The notes under the pieces were generated by a model. That model saw nothing but the letters and a program-made list of their open reading frames with translations. It was not told the DNA's origin and ran no database searches. Source: Rhodobacteraceae bacterium WD3A24 (GTDB lineage Bacteria > Pseudomonadota > Alphaproteobacteria > Rhodobacterales > Rhodobacteraceae). From it: a stretch of DNA of 64,000 nucleotides. Location of the stretch: positions 1 to 64,000 of the forward strand of contig PUHN01000004.1 in NCBI GenBank assembly GCA_002967695.1, given 5' to 3'. Position 1 is the first letter of the stretch, and the number at the start of each line of letters is the position of its first letter. Position numbers and translations under genes: made by a program. Of this stretch, positions 1-7,606 are shown one piece after another.

Positions 1-243
1 GCCGGCGGGCCCGCGCTGGGCGCGCTCGAAGGGCGTGTCGGCGCCGCGGAGGCCCGCGTGGAGCGCGCCGCGGCACGCAATTCGGCCGAGGCCACGGCCA
101 TGGAATCCGCGCGCAACGATCTTGTGGGCCGCGACCCGTTCGAGACCGCCAGCGCCCTGCAGGAGACCACAGCGCGGCTGGAGAAAATCTACACCGTCAC
201 GGCGCGACTCTCGCGCCTGAGCCTGCTGGAGTTCCTGCGATGA
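1..243 (+). CDS. flgL: Flagellar hook-associated protein FlgL (C-terminal end only)
   Basis: Only the last 80 residues are in the window; the start lies to the left. The visible part is an alpha-helical tail with the RNDLVGRDPFETAS and ALQETTARLEKIYTV segments and a final hydrophobic LSLLEFLR. This resembles the C-terminal D0 helix by which FlgL and other flagellin-like junction proteins pack into the filament core. The gene overlaps the next one by ATGA (flgI starts at 240, flgL stops at 241-243), which implies translational coupling. FlgL joins hook to filament and is exported by the flagellar type III apparatus. The assignment rests on the tail and on the flgI neighbour. Confidence 0.75.
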   Translation, partial: AGGPALGALEGRVGAAEARVERAAARNSAEATAMESARNDLVGRDPFETASALQETTARLEKIYTVTARLSRLSLLEFLR

Positions 244-1349
244 TCCGGGCCGCAGCGGCGCTGGTCGTGCTGGCTCTGGCCGCGTTTGCGGCCGGGCCGG
301 CCGACGCAACGGTTCGGATCAAGGATCTGGTCGAGTTCGACGGGGTGCGCGGCAATGATCTGTTGGGCTACGGGCTGGTGATCGGACTCAACGGCACCGG
401 TGACGGGATGCGCAACGCCCCCTTCACCGAGGAAATCCTCGCCAACACGCTGGAACGCCTGGGCGTCAACGTCTCGGGCGAGGACATGCGCCCCGACAAC
501 GTGGCGGCGGTGATGGTCACCGCGACGCTGCCGCCATTTGCCCGCGTCGGCCGGCGGGTGGATGCCGCGGTCTCGGCGATCGGGGATGCCACAAGCCTGC
601 TGGGCGGGACGCTGGTGATGACCCCGCTCAACGGCGCCGACGGCGAAATCTACGCCGTCGCGCAGGGGGCCGTGCTCGCCGGCGGGGCGTCGGCCGAGGG
701 CGAGGCGGCCAGCGTGGTGCAGGGCGTACCGACGGCGGGGACGATCCCGGAGGGCGCGCGCGTCGAGCGCGAGGTTGATTTCGAATTCGGCGGGCTGGAG
801 CGGCTCCGGCTCGCGCTGCGCACGCCCGATTTTACCACTGCCGGCCGGATCGAGCAGGCGATCAACGCCGAATTCGGCCGCCCCGTCGCGGCGATGCTCG
901 ACGCGGGCACCGTCGTGCTCGATATCGGCGCGACGCGCATGACCTCGCCCGCCCATGTGCTGGGCCGGGTGGAAAACATCACCGTCCGGCCGGAGTCACG
1001 CGCCCGCGTCGTGGTCGATCAGCGATCTGGGACCATCGTGATGGGCGCGGATGTGCGCATCTCGCGCGTCGCGGTCGCCCAGGGCGGACTCACCCTGCGC
1101 ATCCAGGAGACGCCGCAGGTCTCCCAGCCCAACCCGTTCAGCGACGGCGAAACCGTGACCATTCCGCGCACCCGCGCCGAGATCGAGGAGGAGGAGGGCG
1201 TCGGCCTGGCCGAGCTTCCGGCCAGCACGAGCCTGTCGGACGTCGTCGCGGGGCTGAATGCGCTGGGCGTCGATCCGCAGGGGATGATCGACATCCTCAG
1301 CAGCATCAACGCCGCCGGGGCGCTGCACGCCGAATTCCTCGTGCGGTAG
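240..1349 (+). CDS. flgI: Flagellar P-ring protein FlgI
   Basis: 369 residues, the normal size for FlgI. A Sec signal peptide occupies about residues 1-23 (hydrophobic LVVLALAAFAA, cut near ADA), followed by the family-typical opening VRIKDLVEFDGVRGNDLLGYGLVIGLNGTGD (here residues ~25-55). The protein assembles in the periplasm into the P ring, the peptidoglycan-level bushing of the flagellar rod. It also carries the conserved C-terminal stretch LVAGLNALGVDPQ-like (VVAGLNALGVDPQGMIDIL) and a final AALHAE(F)-type end. The start is ATG inside the flgL stop. It is the last flagellar gene here; the next genes are on the other strand. Confidence 0.96.
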   Translation: MIRAAAALVVLALAAFAAGPADATVRIKDLVEFDGVRGNDLLGYGLVIGLNGTGDGMRNAPFTEEILANTLERLGVNVSGEDMRPDNVAAVMVTATLPPFARVGRRVDAAVSAIGDATSLLGGTLVMTPLNGADGEIYAVAQGAVLAGGASAEGEAASVVQGVPTAGTIPEGARVEREVDFEFGGLERLRLALRTPDFTTAGRIEQAINAEFGRPVAAMLDAGTVVLDIGATRMTSPAHVLGRVENITVRPESRARVVVDQRSGTIVMGADVRISRVAVAQGGLTLRIQETPQVSQPNPFSDGETVTIPRTRAEIEEEEGVGLAELPASTSLSDVVAGLNALGVDPQGMIDILSSINAAGALHAEFLVR

Positions 1350-1521
1350 CCTGCGCGACAGGGGCCGCCCGGTGCCGCGTGCCAGGGCCGGTGACAGGCC
1401 GGGCACGCGGGGACATGCATCGGATCGTCCGCGCCGGCGGGCAGGATGCACGCGTGGGCGCAGGCATGGCGTCGCCGGCCGGGCCGCCGGGGCGATGGGA
1501 CGGCGCGCGGCTTTGCAGGCA

Positions 1522-1543
1522 GGGAGCCGGGCGGAGGGCTCCC
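1522..1543. terminator. GC-rich inverted repeat between convergent flgI and aldehyde dehydrogenase
   Basis: Arms GGGAGCC (1522-1528) and GGCTCCC (1537-1543) pair around an 8-nt loop. There is no T-tract. It sits in the 210-bp gap between two convergent genes, so a bidirectional terminator is a reasonable but unproven reading. Confidence 0.3.
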
Positions 1544-1559
1544 GGCGCGCGCCGGGGGC

Positions 1560-3032
1560 TCAGCGCCAGTCGCGACAGACGTATTTGATCTCGGAGAATT
1601 CCTCCATCCCCTGCCGCGCCCCCTCGCGGCCCAGACCCGACTGCTTCATGCCGCCGAAGGGGATCGGCGCGCCGGTGATCTTGGTGCGGTTGACCGCGAC
1701 CATGCCGAACTCCAGCGACCGGCTCATCCGGTAGATGCGGCGCGGGTTCTGCGTGTGCAGATACGCCACCAGCCCGTATTCCAGCGAATTGGCGCGGGCG
1801 ACGACCTCGCCCTCGTCCTCGAATGGGGTGAGCGCGGCGACGGGGCCGAAGGTTTCCTCGTGCATGATCTGCGCATCGGCGGGCACGTCGGCCAGCACCG
1901 TCGGCGCCCAGAAAAGCGGGCCCAGATCGGCCCGCGGCCCGCCGCAGAGCTGGCGCGCCCCGCGGGCGAGCGCATCGTCGAGATGGGCCTGCTGCTTGTC
2001 CACCGCGGCCTCGTTCATCAGCGGGCCGATGTCGGGGTCGTCCATGCCGGGGCCGATGCTGAGCGCCTGGCTCGCCGCGGCGAAGCGCGCGCAGAATTCC
2101 TCGTAGATCGAAGCCTCGACGAAAAAGCGGTTGGCGGCGAGGCAGTCCTGGCCGGAGGTGGCGTATTTCGCCTTGACCGCCTCCTCGACCGCCTGGTCGA
2201 GATTGGCGTCGGCAAAGACGATCGCCGGGGCGTGCCCGCCCAGCTCCATCACCAGCCGCTTCACCGTGTCGGCCGACTGACGGTAGAGCAGCCGGCCCAC
2301 CTCGGTCGAGCCCGTGAACGACAGCGCGCGCACGCGCGCGTCGGCACACCAGTCGGCCACGATCTCCTTCGGGGCCCCGGTGACGACGTTGAACACCCCC
2401 GCCGGCAGCCCGGCGCGGGCGGCGAGTTCGGCCAGCGCCAGCGCCGAGAAGGGCGTCTCGCCCGAGGGGTGGACGACGACGGGGCAACCGATGGCCAGCG
2501 CGGCGGCGGCCTTGCGAGTGATCATGGCAATGGGGAAGTTCCACGGCGTGACCAGCGCGGCGACGCCCACCGGTTCGCGCCACAACTCCACCTCGGCGTC
2601 GGGCAGGTGAGAGGTGATGCCCTCGATATTGGGGCGGCGCGCCTCCTCGGCGTAGAACTCCACGAAGGAGGCGCCGTAGTCGATCTCGCCGCGCGCCTCC
2701 GAGAGCGGCTTGCCCTGCTCGCGCGTCATCAGCCGGGCGAGATCCTCGCGCGCCGCCTCGATCAGCCGGAACCAGCGGCGCAGGATCTCGCCGCGCTCCT
2801 GCGGCAGGAGCGCGGCCCAGAGCTGAAACGCCCCCTGGGCGGCATCGGTGGCCGCGCGGGCCTCCTCGGCGCCCATCGCGGGGACGTGCCCGATCACCGC
2901 GCCGGTCGCCGGATCGCTCACCGCGAGCGTCGGCTCTCCGGTCCAGCGACCGTCGATATAGGCCTGCTCGCGCAGCAGCGCGGTATCGGCCAGATCGCCC
3001 GTGGGGTCGTGTTTCGCCGTGTCGTTCGCCAT
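1560..3032 (-). CDS. NAD(P)-dependent aldehyde dehydrogenase, succinate-semialdehyde dehydrogenase type
   Basis: 490 residues, the full length of the GabD/SSADH group of the ALDH superfamily; these cytosolic enzymes oxidise short-chain semialdehydes to acids. Visible core motifs are TPWNFP with Asn165, the Rossmann-loop FTGSTEVGR (239-247), the general base Glu263 in MELGG and the nucleophile Cys297 in SGQDCLAANR. The usual cofactor-contacting lysine of the KPxxxTP motif is replaced: here the motif reads VVHPSGETP with His188. The ATG at 3032 is chosen because the fold starts directly after it; an open frame continues upstream but without homology. The MarR regulator next upstream on the same strand is HpaR-like, so a role in aromatic or amine breakdown is possible but inferred. 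Confidence 0.9.
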   Translation of the reverse strand: MANDTAKHDPTGDLADTALLREQAYIDGRWTGEPTLAVSDPATGAVIGHVPAMGAEEARAATDAAQGAFQLWAALLPQERGEILRRWFRLIEAAREDLARLMTREQGKPLSEARGEIDYGASFVEFYAEEARRPNIEGITSHLPDAEVELWREPVGVAALVTPWNFPIAMITRKAAAALAIGCPVVVHPSGETPFSALALAELAARAGLPAGVFNVVTGAPKEIVADWCADARVRALSFTGSTEVGRLLYRQSADTVKRLVMELGGHAPAIVFADANLDQAVEEAVKAKYATSGQDCLAANRFFVEASIYEEFCARFAAASQALSIGPGMDDPDIGPLMNEAAVDKQQAHLDDALARGARQLCGGPRADLGPLFWAPTVLADVPADAQIMHEETFGPVAALTPFEDEGEVVARANSLEYGLVAYLHTQNPRRIYRMSRSLEFGMVAVNRTKITGAPIPFGGMKQSGLGREGARQGMEEFSEIKYVCRDWR

Positions 3033-3142
3033 CGGTGCCTCCGCCTGTTTCGGCCTGTTCGCGCGCCATCCTGTCAGAGCCGCCGCCGAAGGTGTTCCCG
3101 TTTGCCGCCGCCCGGCCAGCGCGTTTTCCTGCGGCCGCGGGG

Positions 3143-3637
3143 CTATTCGGGCGGCGCCTCGCGCGAAAGGGCGTCGGCCGTGTCGCGCAGCTCGATGAGC
3201 AGCTCGAGGAGCCGGCGCATCTTTTCCGCGCCGAAGGCCTGCTCGATTTCCTCGTAGATGCGCTCCGAGGTTGCGGCCATCTCCTCGTAGAGCGTGCGCC
3301 CCTTGTCGGTCAGCGCCACGGTGTGACGGCGCGCGTCGGGCGCTGCGACGGTGACGATGTAGCCCTTGGCCTCCAGCGTGCGGAAAATCCGCGTCAGCGA
3401 CGGTGGCAGGATCACGCAGCGCTCGGACAGCGTGCGCGCATCCAGCGGGCCGCTGTCGGCGAGCGCCCGGATCACCCGCCACTGCTGGACGGTCAGGTTG
3501 TGCGCGTCGATATGCGGCTTGAAGCGGCGCATCGTCGCCTCCCGCGCGCGCAGCAGGGCGATGGGCAGCGACGCCTCGTAGCCGCGCATCGGATCGTCGG
3601 CGCCGCTTGCGGGTCTGTCGTCCTCGTCGAGCCTCAT
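3143..3637 (-). CDS. MarR-family regulator, HpaR-like
   Basis: 164 residues with a winged-helix MarR domain at about 20-155. The segment SLPIALLRAREATMRRFKP followed by HNLTVQQWRVIRAL closely follows HpaR, the repressor of homoprotocatechuate degradation, and the wing region RRHTVALTDKGRTLYEEM is typical. A roughly 20-residue acidic N-terminal extension precedes the domain. It binds DNA as a dimer and is usually released by an aromatic ligand. Neighbours on the same strand are an aldehyde dehydrogenase downstream (111-bp gap) and an AbrB membrane protein upstream. No hpa catabolic genes are in the window, so the ligand and target are unknown. Confidence 0.85.
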   Translation of the reverse strand: MRLDEDDRPASGADDPMRGYEASLPIALLRAREATMRRFKPHIDAHNLTVQQWRVIRALADSGPLDARTLSERCVILPPSLTRIFRTLEAKGYIVTVAAPDARRHTVALTDKGRTLYEEMAATSERIYEEIEQAFGAEKMRRLLELLIELRDTADALSREAPPE

Positions 3638-3715
3638 CTTGACCGTCGGGTTGCCGTGACAGGCCCAGCATGCCCCAAACCGCTTTCACGTGAAAGGAGT
3701 TTGCGCCCCTGCGCG

Positions 3716-4858
3716 CTAGCGTCGCGGGGGGCCGGGGTCCGGGCCGTGCAGCTCCTGCCCCGCAAGCCGGGCCATGATGCGAAAGATCAGCGGCGCCGAG
3801 GGGATGATGATGAAGATCCGCGTGATGTGAAAGGCGGTCACGACCGCGACGCCGTCCTGCAATATCTTCGCGGTCAGCGCCATCTCGGTCACGCTGCCCG
3901 GCGCGGCGGCGAGAACCATCGTCGTCCAGCGTTCGCCCGTCAGCGCGCCGATCCCCAGCCCGAGGCCGAAACACAGCGCGATCATCACCAGGGTCGCCAC
4001 GAGGGCGGCGGGCACGAAGCGCCCGGCACGGGTGAAGAAGGGCCGGTCGACCACCGCGCCGAGCCACACACCGAGCAGCACCTGCGCCCCCGCGAGCACC
4101 GGATAGGGAAAGGCCGTCACCGGCAGCGCCAGCGCGGCGAAGGCCGCCGACAGGCCCAGCGGCCCCAGGAAGAAGGGGTTGGCGAAGCGGATCGCGCGGA
4201 AAAGTGCCCCGCCCGTGGCCACCGCCACGGCTAGCAGCGCGGCGCCCGTCCAGCTCCACGGGATGGCGCGCAGGGCAGCGTTCGGGTCGGTTCCCTGGCC
4301 CTCCACCCAGATGATCAGCGGCGGGATCATGACCACCAGCAGAAGAATGCGCAGCGTCTGCGAGAACACCACAAGCCCCGGCGGCACGCCGTGGCGCCCG
4401 GCGAGATTGGCCGCTTCCACCGGCCCCATCGGCACCGAGGCGAGGCTGGCGGTGATGACGTCGGTGTGCGCCAGCTTCATCAGCATCGCCGCCGTGACAA
4501 AGCCGGCGACAATGGTCAGCAGCGCCAGCCCGACCATCGCCACCACCATGTCCGAGAGTGTTGCCAGCGCGACGGGGGTGAAGGACAGCCCCACCGAGGC
4601 GGCGACGACGCCCTGCCCGATGGGGCGGGTTATCTGGGGCACGCGCATCGGCACGCCCGCGATCCCGGCCGCGACGGAAAAGGTCACCGCCCCGATCATC
4701 CACGGCAGCGGCAGATCGAGCGCCGCGGCCCCCCAGCCGGCCAGCACCGCGCCGGCATAGATCAGCGCGACCCGCCCCCACAGGCGCGCCGGGGGCGCCG
4801 TGTCGTCCCCGGCCGCCGTGCCGCCCCCACTGCGGAGCCATCTGCGCAAGCCGTCCAT
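3716..4858 (-). CDS. AbrB-family polytopic membrane protein (PF05145)
   Basis: 380 residues with about ten hydrophobic segments, and two halves that each contain the family pattern of a PLPWMIGAV-like helix start and an AAAPGS(V)TEMAL loop. Members are inner-membrane proteins sometimes named regulators of ammonia monooxygenase, but the topology suggests a transporter. The substrate is unknown. The start is ATG 4858, with a charged 30-residue cytoplasmic N-terminus before the first helix. A second, distant AbrB paralogue lies at 12139-13269. This gene is followed on the same strand by the HpaR-like regulator after 78 bp. Confidence 0.85.
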   Translation of the reverse strand: MDGLRRWLRSGGGTAAGDDTAPPARLWGRVALIYAGAVLAGWGAAALDLPLPWMIGAVTFSVAAGIAGVPMRVPQITRPIGQGVVAASVGLSFTPVALATLSDMVVAMVGLALLTIVAGFVTAAMLMKLAHTDVITASLASVPMGPVEAANLAGRHGVPPGLVVFSQTLRILLLVVMIPPLIIWVEGQGTDPNAALRAIPWSWTGAALLAVAVATGGALFRAIRFANPFFLGPLGLSAAFAALALPVTAFPYPVLAGAQVLLGVWLGAVVDRPFFTRAGRFVPAALVATLVMIALCFGLGLGIGALTGERWTTMVLAAAPGSVTEMALTAKILQDGVAVVTAFHITRIFIIIPSAPLIFRIMARLAGQELHGPDPGPPRR

Positions 4859-4904
4859 GCCGAAGGGGTAGCGTATCGCGGGGGCGAGCGCCAGCGCGAG
4901 AGGC

Positions 4905-6101
4905 TCAACCGGCGCCGGCGAGCAGATCGGCCGTCTCGCGCGCGATCATGAGTTGCTCGGCGGTCTCGGTGACGAGGACGGCCACCGTCGAGGCGTCGGC
5001 CTGAAGCTGCGGCGCGGCGCGATCCGACAGGTCGGGGGCGGCGTTGCGCGCGGGGTCGAGGCGCAGCCCCATGAATTCGAGATCGGCACAGATACGCGCG
5101 CGCATGTCGGGGGCGTTCTCGCCGATGCCGCCGGTGAACACCACCGCGTCGAGCCCGCCCATCGCGGCGGCGTAGGCGCCGAGATACTTGCGCGCGCGAT
5201 GGGCGTAGATCTCGACGGCCAGACGCGCCTCCTCATCGCCTTGCCCGGCGCGTGCGGCCACCTCGCGCATGTCGCGCGTGCCGGCGAGCGCCTTGAGCCC
5301 GCTGTCGCGGTAGAGCGCGTCCTCGATCGTCGCGATGTCGAGCCCTAGCCGGCGTTCGAGATATCCGAAGGCGCCGGGGTCCACATCACCCGAGCGGGTG
5401 CCCATTACCAGCCCCTCCAGCGGGGTCATGCCCATCGAGGTTTCCACGCTCTGTCCGCCCGAGACCGCGCAGGCGCTCGCCCCGTTGCCCAGATGCAGGC
5501 TGACAAGCCTGAGCTCGGCCAACGGCCGGCCCAGCGCCTGCGCCGCGCGTTGGGCGACGTATTTGTGCGAGGTTCCGTGAAACCCGTAGCGGCGCAGCCC
5601 GGCGTCGCGCCATTCCTTGGGGACGGCATATGTCGTCGCCGCCGGCGGGGCGGTCAGGTGAAAGGCCGTATCGAAGACCGCCGCTTGCGGCAGGTCAGGC
5701 CATGTCGTGCGGGCGATGTCGACGGCGCGCAGATTGGCCGGGTTGTGCAGCGGGGCAAGGGGGGTGAGCCCGCGCAGCCGCTCCACGAGCGCGTCGTCGA
5801 GGCGGGCGGCGGTGGCATGGTCGGGGCCGCCATGGACGAGGCGGTGGCCCACCGCGTCGGGCGCACCCAGATCCAGATCGGCCAGCACGCCGGGCACCGC
5901 CGCGATCGCGGCGGCGAGGTCGCCATAGGGGGCGGTGCCCCTTTCGCTCCCGCCGGGGCTGCTGAAGCTGTAGGCGCAGCCACCCGCCCTGAAACTGTCG
6001 AAGCTGCCCTTGAAGACATGGCGCTCCTGGCCCGACGGTCCGATGTCGAACAGGCCGAATTTCAGGCTGGAACTGCCTGCGTTGAACACAAGGATTCGCA
6101 C
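4905..6101 (-). CDS. ackA: Acetate kinase
   Basis: 398 residues, normal length. It converts acetyl phosphate and ADP to acetate and ATP in the cytosol, or acts on propionate. Visible motifs are NAGSSSLKFGLFD near the N-terminus (phosphate binding, Asn7), HRLVHGG, YGFHGTSHKY, HLGNGASACA and VFTGGIGENAPDMR, the acetate and sugar kinase signatures. The start is GTG at 6101 with an excellent ribosome-binding site (AAGGAGAGGG). No phosphotransacetylase or phosphoketolase gene is next to it, so the acetyl-phosphate source is elsewhere. A small open frame ends 13 bp upstream on the same strand. Confidence 0.96.
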   Translation of the reverse strand: MRILVFNAGSSSLKFGLFDIGPSGQERHVFKGSFDSFRAGGCAYSFSSPGGSERGTAPYGDLAAAIAAVPGVLADLDLGAPDAVGHRLVHGGPDHATAARLDDALVERLRGLTPLAPLHNPANLRAVDIARTTWPDLPQAAVFDTAFHLTAPPAATTYAVPKEWRDAGLRRYGFHGTSHKYVAQRAAQALGRPLAELRLVSLHLGNGASACAVSGGQSVETSMGMTPLEGLVMGTRSGDVDPGAFGYLERRLGLDIATIEDALYRDSGLKALAGTRDMREVAARAGQGDEEARLAVEIYAHRARKYLGAYAAAMGGLDAVVFTGGIGENAPDMRARICADLEFMGLRLDPARNAAPDLSDRAAPQLQADASTVAVLVTETAEQLMIARETADLLAGAG

Positions 6102-6114
6102 GTCCCTCTCCTTT

Positions 6115-6318
6115 TCATCTACTTCGGATCATCGTAACGCGCGTGTCGACCTCCCCCGCGCGGCAGGTAGGCCGTGCCGGAGCGGCGCGGGGACGAAAAG
6201 CGCCGGGACGGAAGGCGGACGGGGCAAGGCCCGCCTGTCTGCGCCAGATGGCTGCACTGTCCGACGAGTCCGCGCCGGAAACGGTCGTGCCGGCGCGGTC
6301 GAAATCGCGGTCGCTCAT
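6115..6318 (-). CDS. Possible 67-residue protein upstream of ackA, unknown function
   Basis: A short frame beginning MSDRDFDRAGTTVSG and ending just 13 bp before ackA on the same strand. In favour: an AAAGGA ribosome-binding site 7 nt before the ATG, good third-position GC in its first half, and a position that would make it the first gene of an ackA transcript. Against: it resembles no family I know, the second half is rich in Arg, Pro and Ala as chance frames in GC-rich DNA are, and there is no membrane segment or recognisable motif. It may be a leader rather than a functional protein. Confidence 0.28.
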   Translation of the reverse strand: MSDRDFDRAGTTVSGADSSDSAAIWRRQAGLAPSAFRPGAFRPRAAPARPTCRAGEVDTRVTMIRSR

Positions 6319-6571
6319 GATGCAATCCTTTGCTCGATCCGGCGCACGGGCCTGTGGTGTCACAGCCTAGCAGGCCGGCCGCCCGGCCGGGAGGGGCCGC
6401 GCACGCATGGGGCGGGCGCGAATTTCCGCCGACGGGGCCTTCGCAAACCGCCGGCTAGGGGTTAAGAATGTCCTTGCGAGGTGAATCCCGCTCCGCCGCG
6501 ATAGAAAGGCGGCGCCGAAACCGCGGCCGGCGGGCGGGTGAGGCAGAACACAGCTGGAGGCTGCGACGCAC
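6319..6571. other. Divergent intergenic region between the ackA transcript and the IalB-like gene
   Basis: About 250 bp without a supportable gene. It must hold the promoters for both directions. I see no clear sigma-70 pair and no strong operator. The plus-strand gene at 6572 has a CTGGAGG ribosome-binding site 11 bp before its ATG. Confidence 0.4.
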
Positions 6572-7108
6572 ATGAAGACATGGATGCAGCGCGGGATGGC
6601 GGGGGCCCTGATGGCCGGTCTGATGGCCACCGCTGCCCCGGCGCAGGATGAGGAATCGACCAACCGCGTCGCCGCGGAGACCGACTGGAGCGTTTTCGTC
6701 GAGACCGACCCGCAGGAGTGCTGGGCGGTCTCGACCCCGAAAGAGACCGTCAATACCCGCGACGGGCGCGTGGTGTCGGTTCGCCGTGGAGATATTCTGC
6801 TGTTCGTCAGTTACCGGCCGGCCGATGACGTGATGGGTGAGGTTTCCTTTACTGGCGGCTATCCCTACGAGGAAGGCTCGACCGTCGAGGTCGAGATCGG
6901 CAGCGATACCTTCCAGCTTTTCACCGACGGTGAATGGGCGTGGCCCGCCTCGCCCGAGGACGACGCGGCGCTCATGGAGGCGATGCGTGCCGGCGCCGAG
7001 GCGGTGATTACGGGCATCTCCTCGCGCGGGACGACGACCGAGGATACGTTTTCGCTCTTCGGTTTCACCGCCGCCACCGAGGAGGCCGAGACGCGCTGCA
7101 GCGGCTGA
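6572..7108 (+). CDS. Invasion-associated locus B (IalB) family periplasmic protein
   Basis: 178 residues. A signal peptide runs to about residue 25 (MAGALMAGLMATAAPAQ). The mature part has the IalB layout: TDWSVFVETDPQECWAVS near the start, a beta-rich core with RRGDILLFVSYRPADD and VEIGSDTFQLFTDGEWAW, and a closing segment SLFGFTAATEEAETRC. Two cysteines at the ends of the domain could form a disulfide. The family was named in Bartonella but is general in alphaproteobacteria, where its exact role in the periplasm is unknown. It stands alone, followed by the FNR-box intergenic region. Confidence 0.8.
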   Translation: MKTWMQRGMAGALMAGLMATAAPAQDEESTNRVAAETDWSVFVETDPQECWAVSTPKETVNTRDGRVVSVRRGDILLFVSYRPADDVMGEVSFTGGYPYEEGSTVEVEIGSDTFQLFTDGEWAWPASPEDDAALMEAMRAGAEAVITGISSRGTTTEDTFSLFGFTAATEEAETRCSG

Positions 7109-7144
7109 GCCGGCCGGCCTGCGGCGCCATGCCGCGCGGGGCGG

Positions 7145-7158
7145 TTGATCCAGATCAA
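7145..7158. promoter_or_regulatory. FNR/FnrL (CRP-FNR) box
   Basis: TTGAT-CCAG-ATCAA is a perfect match to the palindromic FNR consensus TTGAT-N4-ATCAA. It lies 81 bp before the DUF6455 gene start (7239), a distance compatible with class II or class I activation when oxygen is low. It is not inside a gene. Confidence 0.8.
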
Positions 7159-7238
7159 CGAGCCTGCGGTGGTTGCGGTCGCATGATTTCCCCACGGGTC
7201 GGCGTGCTGTGCGCCGGTCTCAATGGATGGAGGGAGTC

Positions 7239-7499
7239 ATGTTCAGTTTCACGAAGATGGACGACCGCTTTGAACTGATGCGCCGGATGGGCGATACGGT
7301 CGGCGCCCCGCTCGACCTGGCCGTCGCCGAGGGCCGGCTCACAGGCTCCGGCGTGCGTGCGGCCGCGTATCGCTGCGCGATGTGCCGGCATGGCGAGGAT
7401 TGCGCCTACTGGCTCGAGGATCATGCCGACGGGGCCGCGCACCCGCCCGGCTATTGCCGCAACCGCGCCCTGATGGAGGGGCTCAAGGCACGCACCTGA
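7239..7499 (+). CDS. DUF6455 small four-cysteine protein
   Basis: 86 residues. I start it at ATG 7239, which has an AGGGAG ribosome-binding site; an upstream in-frame start would add an unconserved tail that overlaps the promoter. The protein has an N-terminal helical part and the cysteine pattern C46-x2-C49-x5-C55-x17-C73 within YRCAMCRHGEDCAYWL and PPGYCRN. This is the layout of DUF6455, a family I associate with Rhodobacterales. Its biochemical role is not known. The four cysteines suggest a metal or Fe-S site, an inference. The FNR box just upstream predicts low-oxygen control. Confidence 0.72.
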   Translation: MFSFTKMDDRFELMRRMGDTVGAPLDLAVAEGRLTGSGVRAAAYRCAMCRHGEDCAYWLEDHADGAAHPPGYCRNRALMEGLKART

Positions 7500-7530
7500 G
7501 CCGCGCCGAATCCCCCCATGCGCCGCGGGC

Positions 7531-7558
7531 TTGATTTGCCCCCACGGGTTGCTAGGCT
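7531..7558 (+). promoter_or_regulatory. Candidate promoter of the VWA-repeat gene
   Basis: TTGATT (7531-7536), a 16-nt spacer and TAGGCT (7553-7558) lie about 50 bp before the ATG at 7607. The -35 is good and the -10 is weak. The gene has a strong GGGGGGA ribosome-binding site. Confidence 0.35.
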
Positions 7559-7606
7559 GGAGCCGGTGCCCGCGGGGCGATTTCGGCAAGAATTCAGGGG
7601 GGATAC

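Noticed and set aside
3033-4841. In-frame upstream extension of the aldehyde dehydrogenase (1093 codons in total).
   Set aside because: The extension runs through the MarR and AbrB genes in another frame and lacks homology; ATG 3032 fits the ALDH start.
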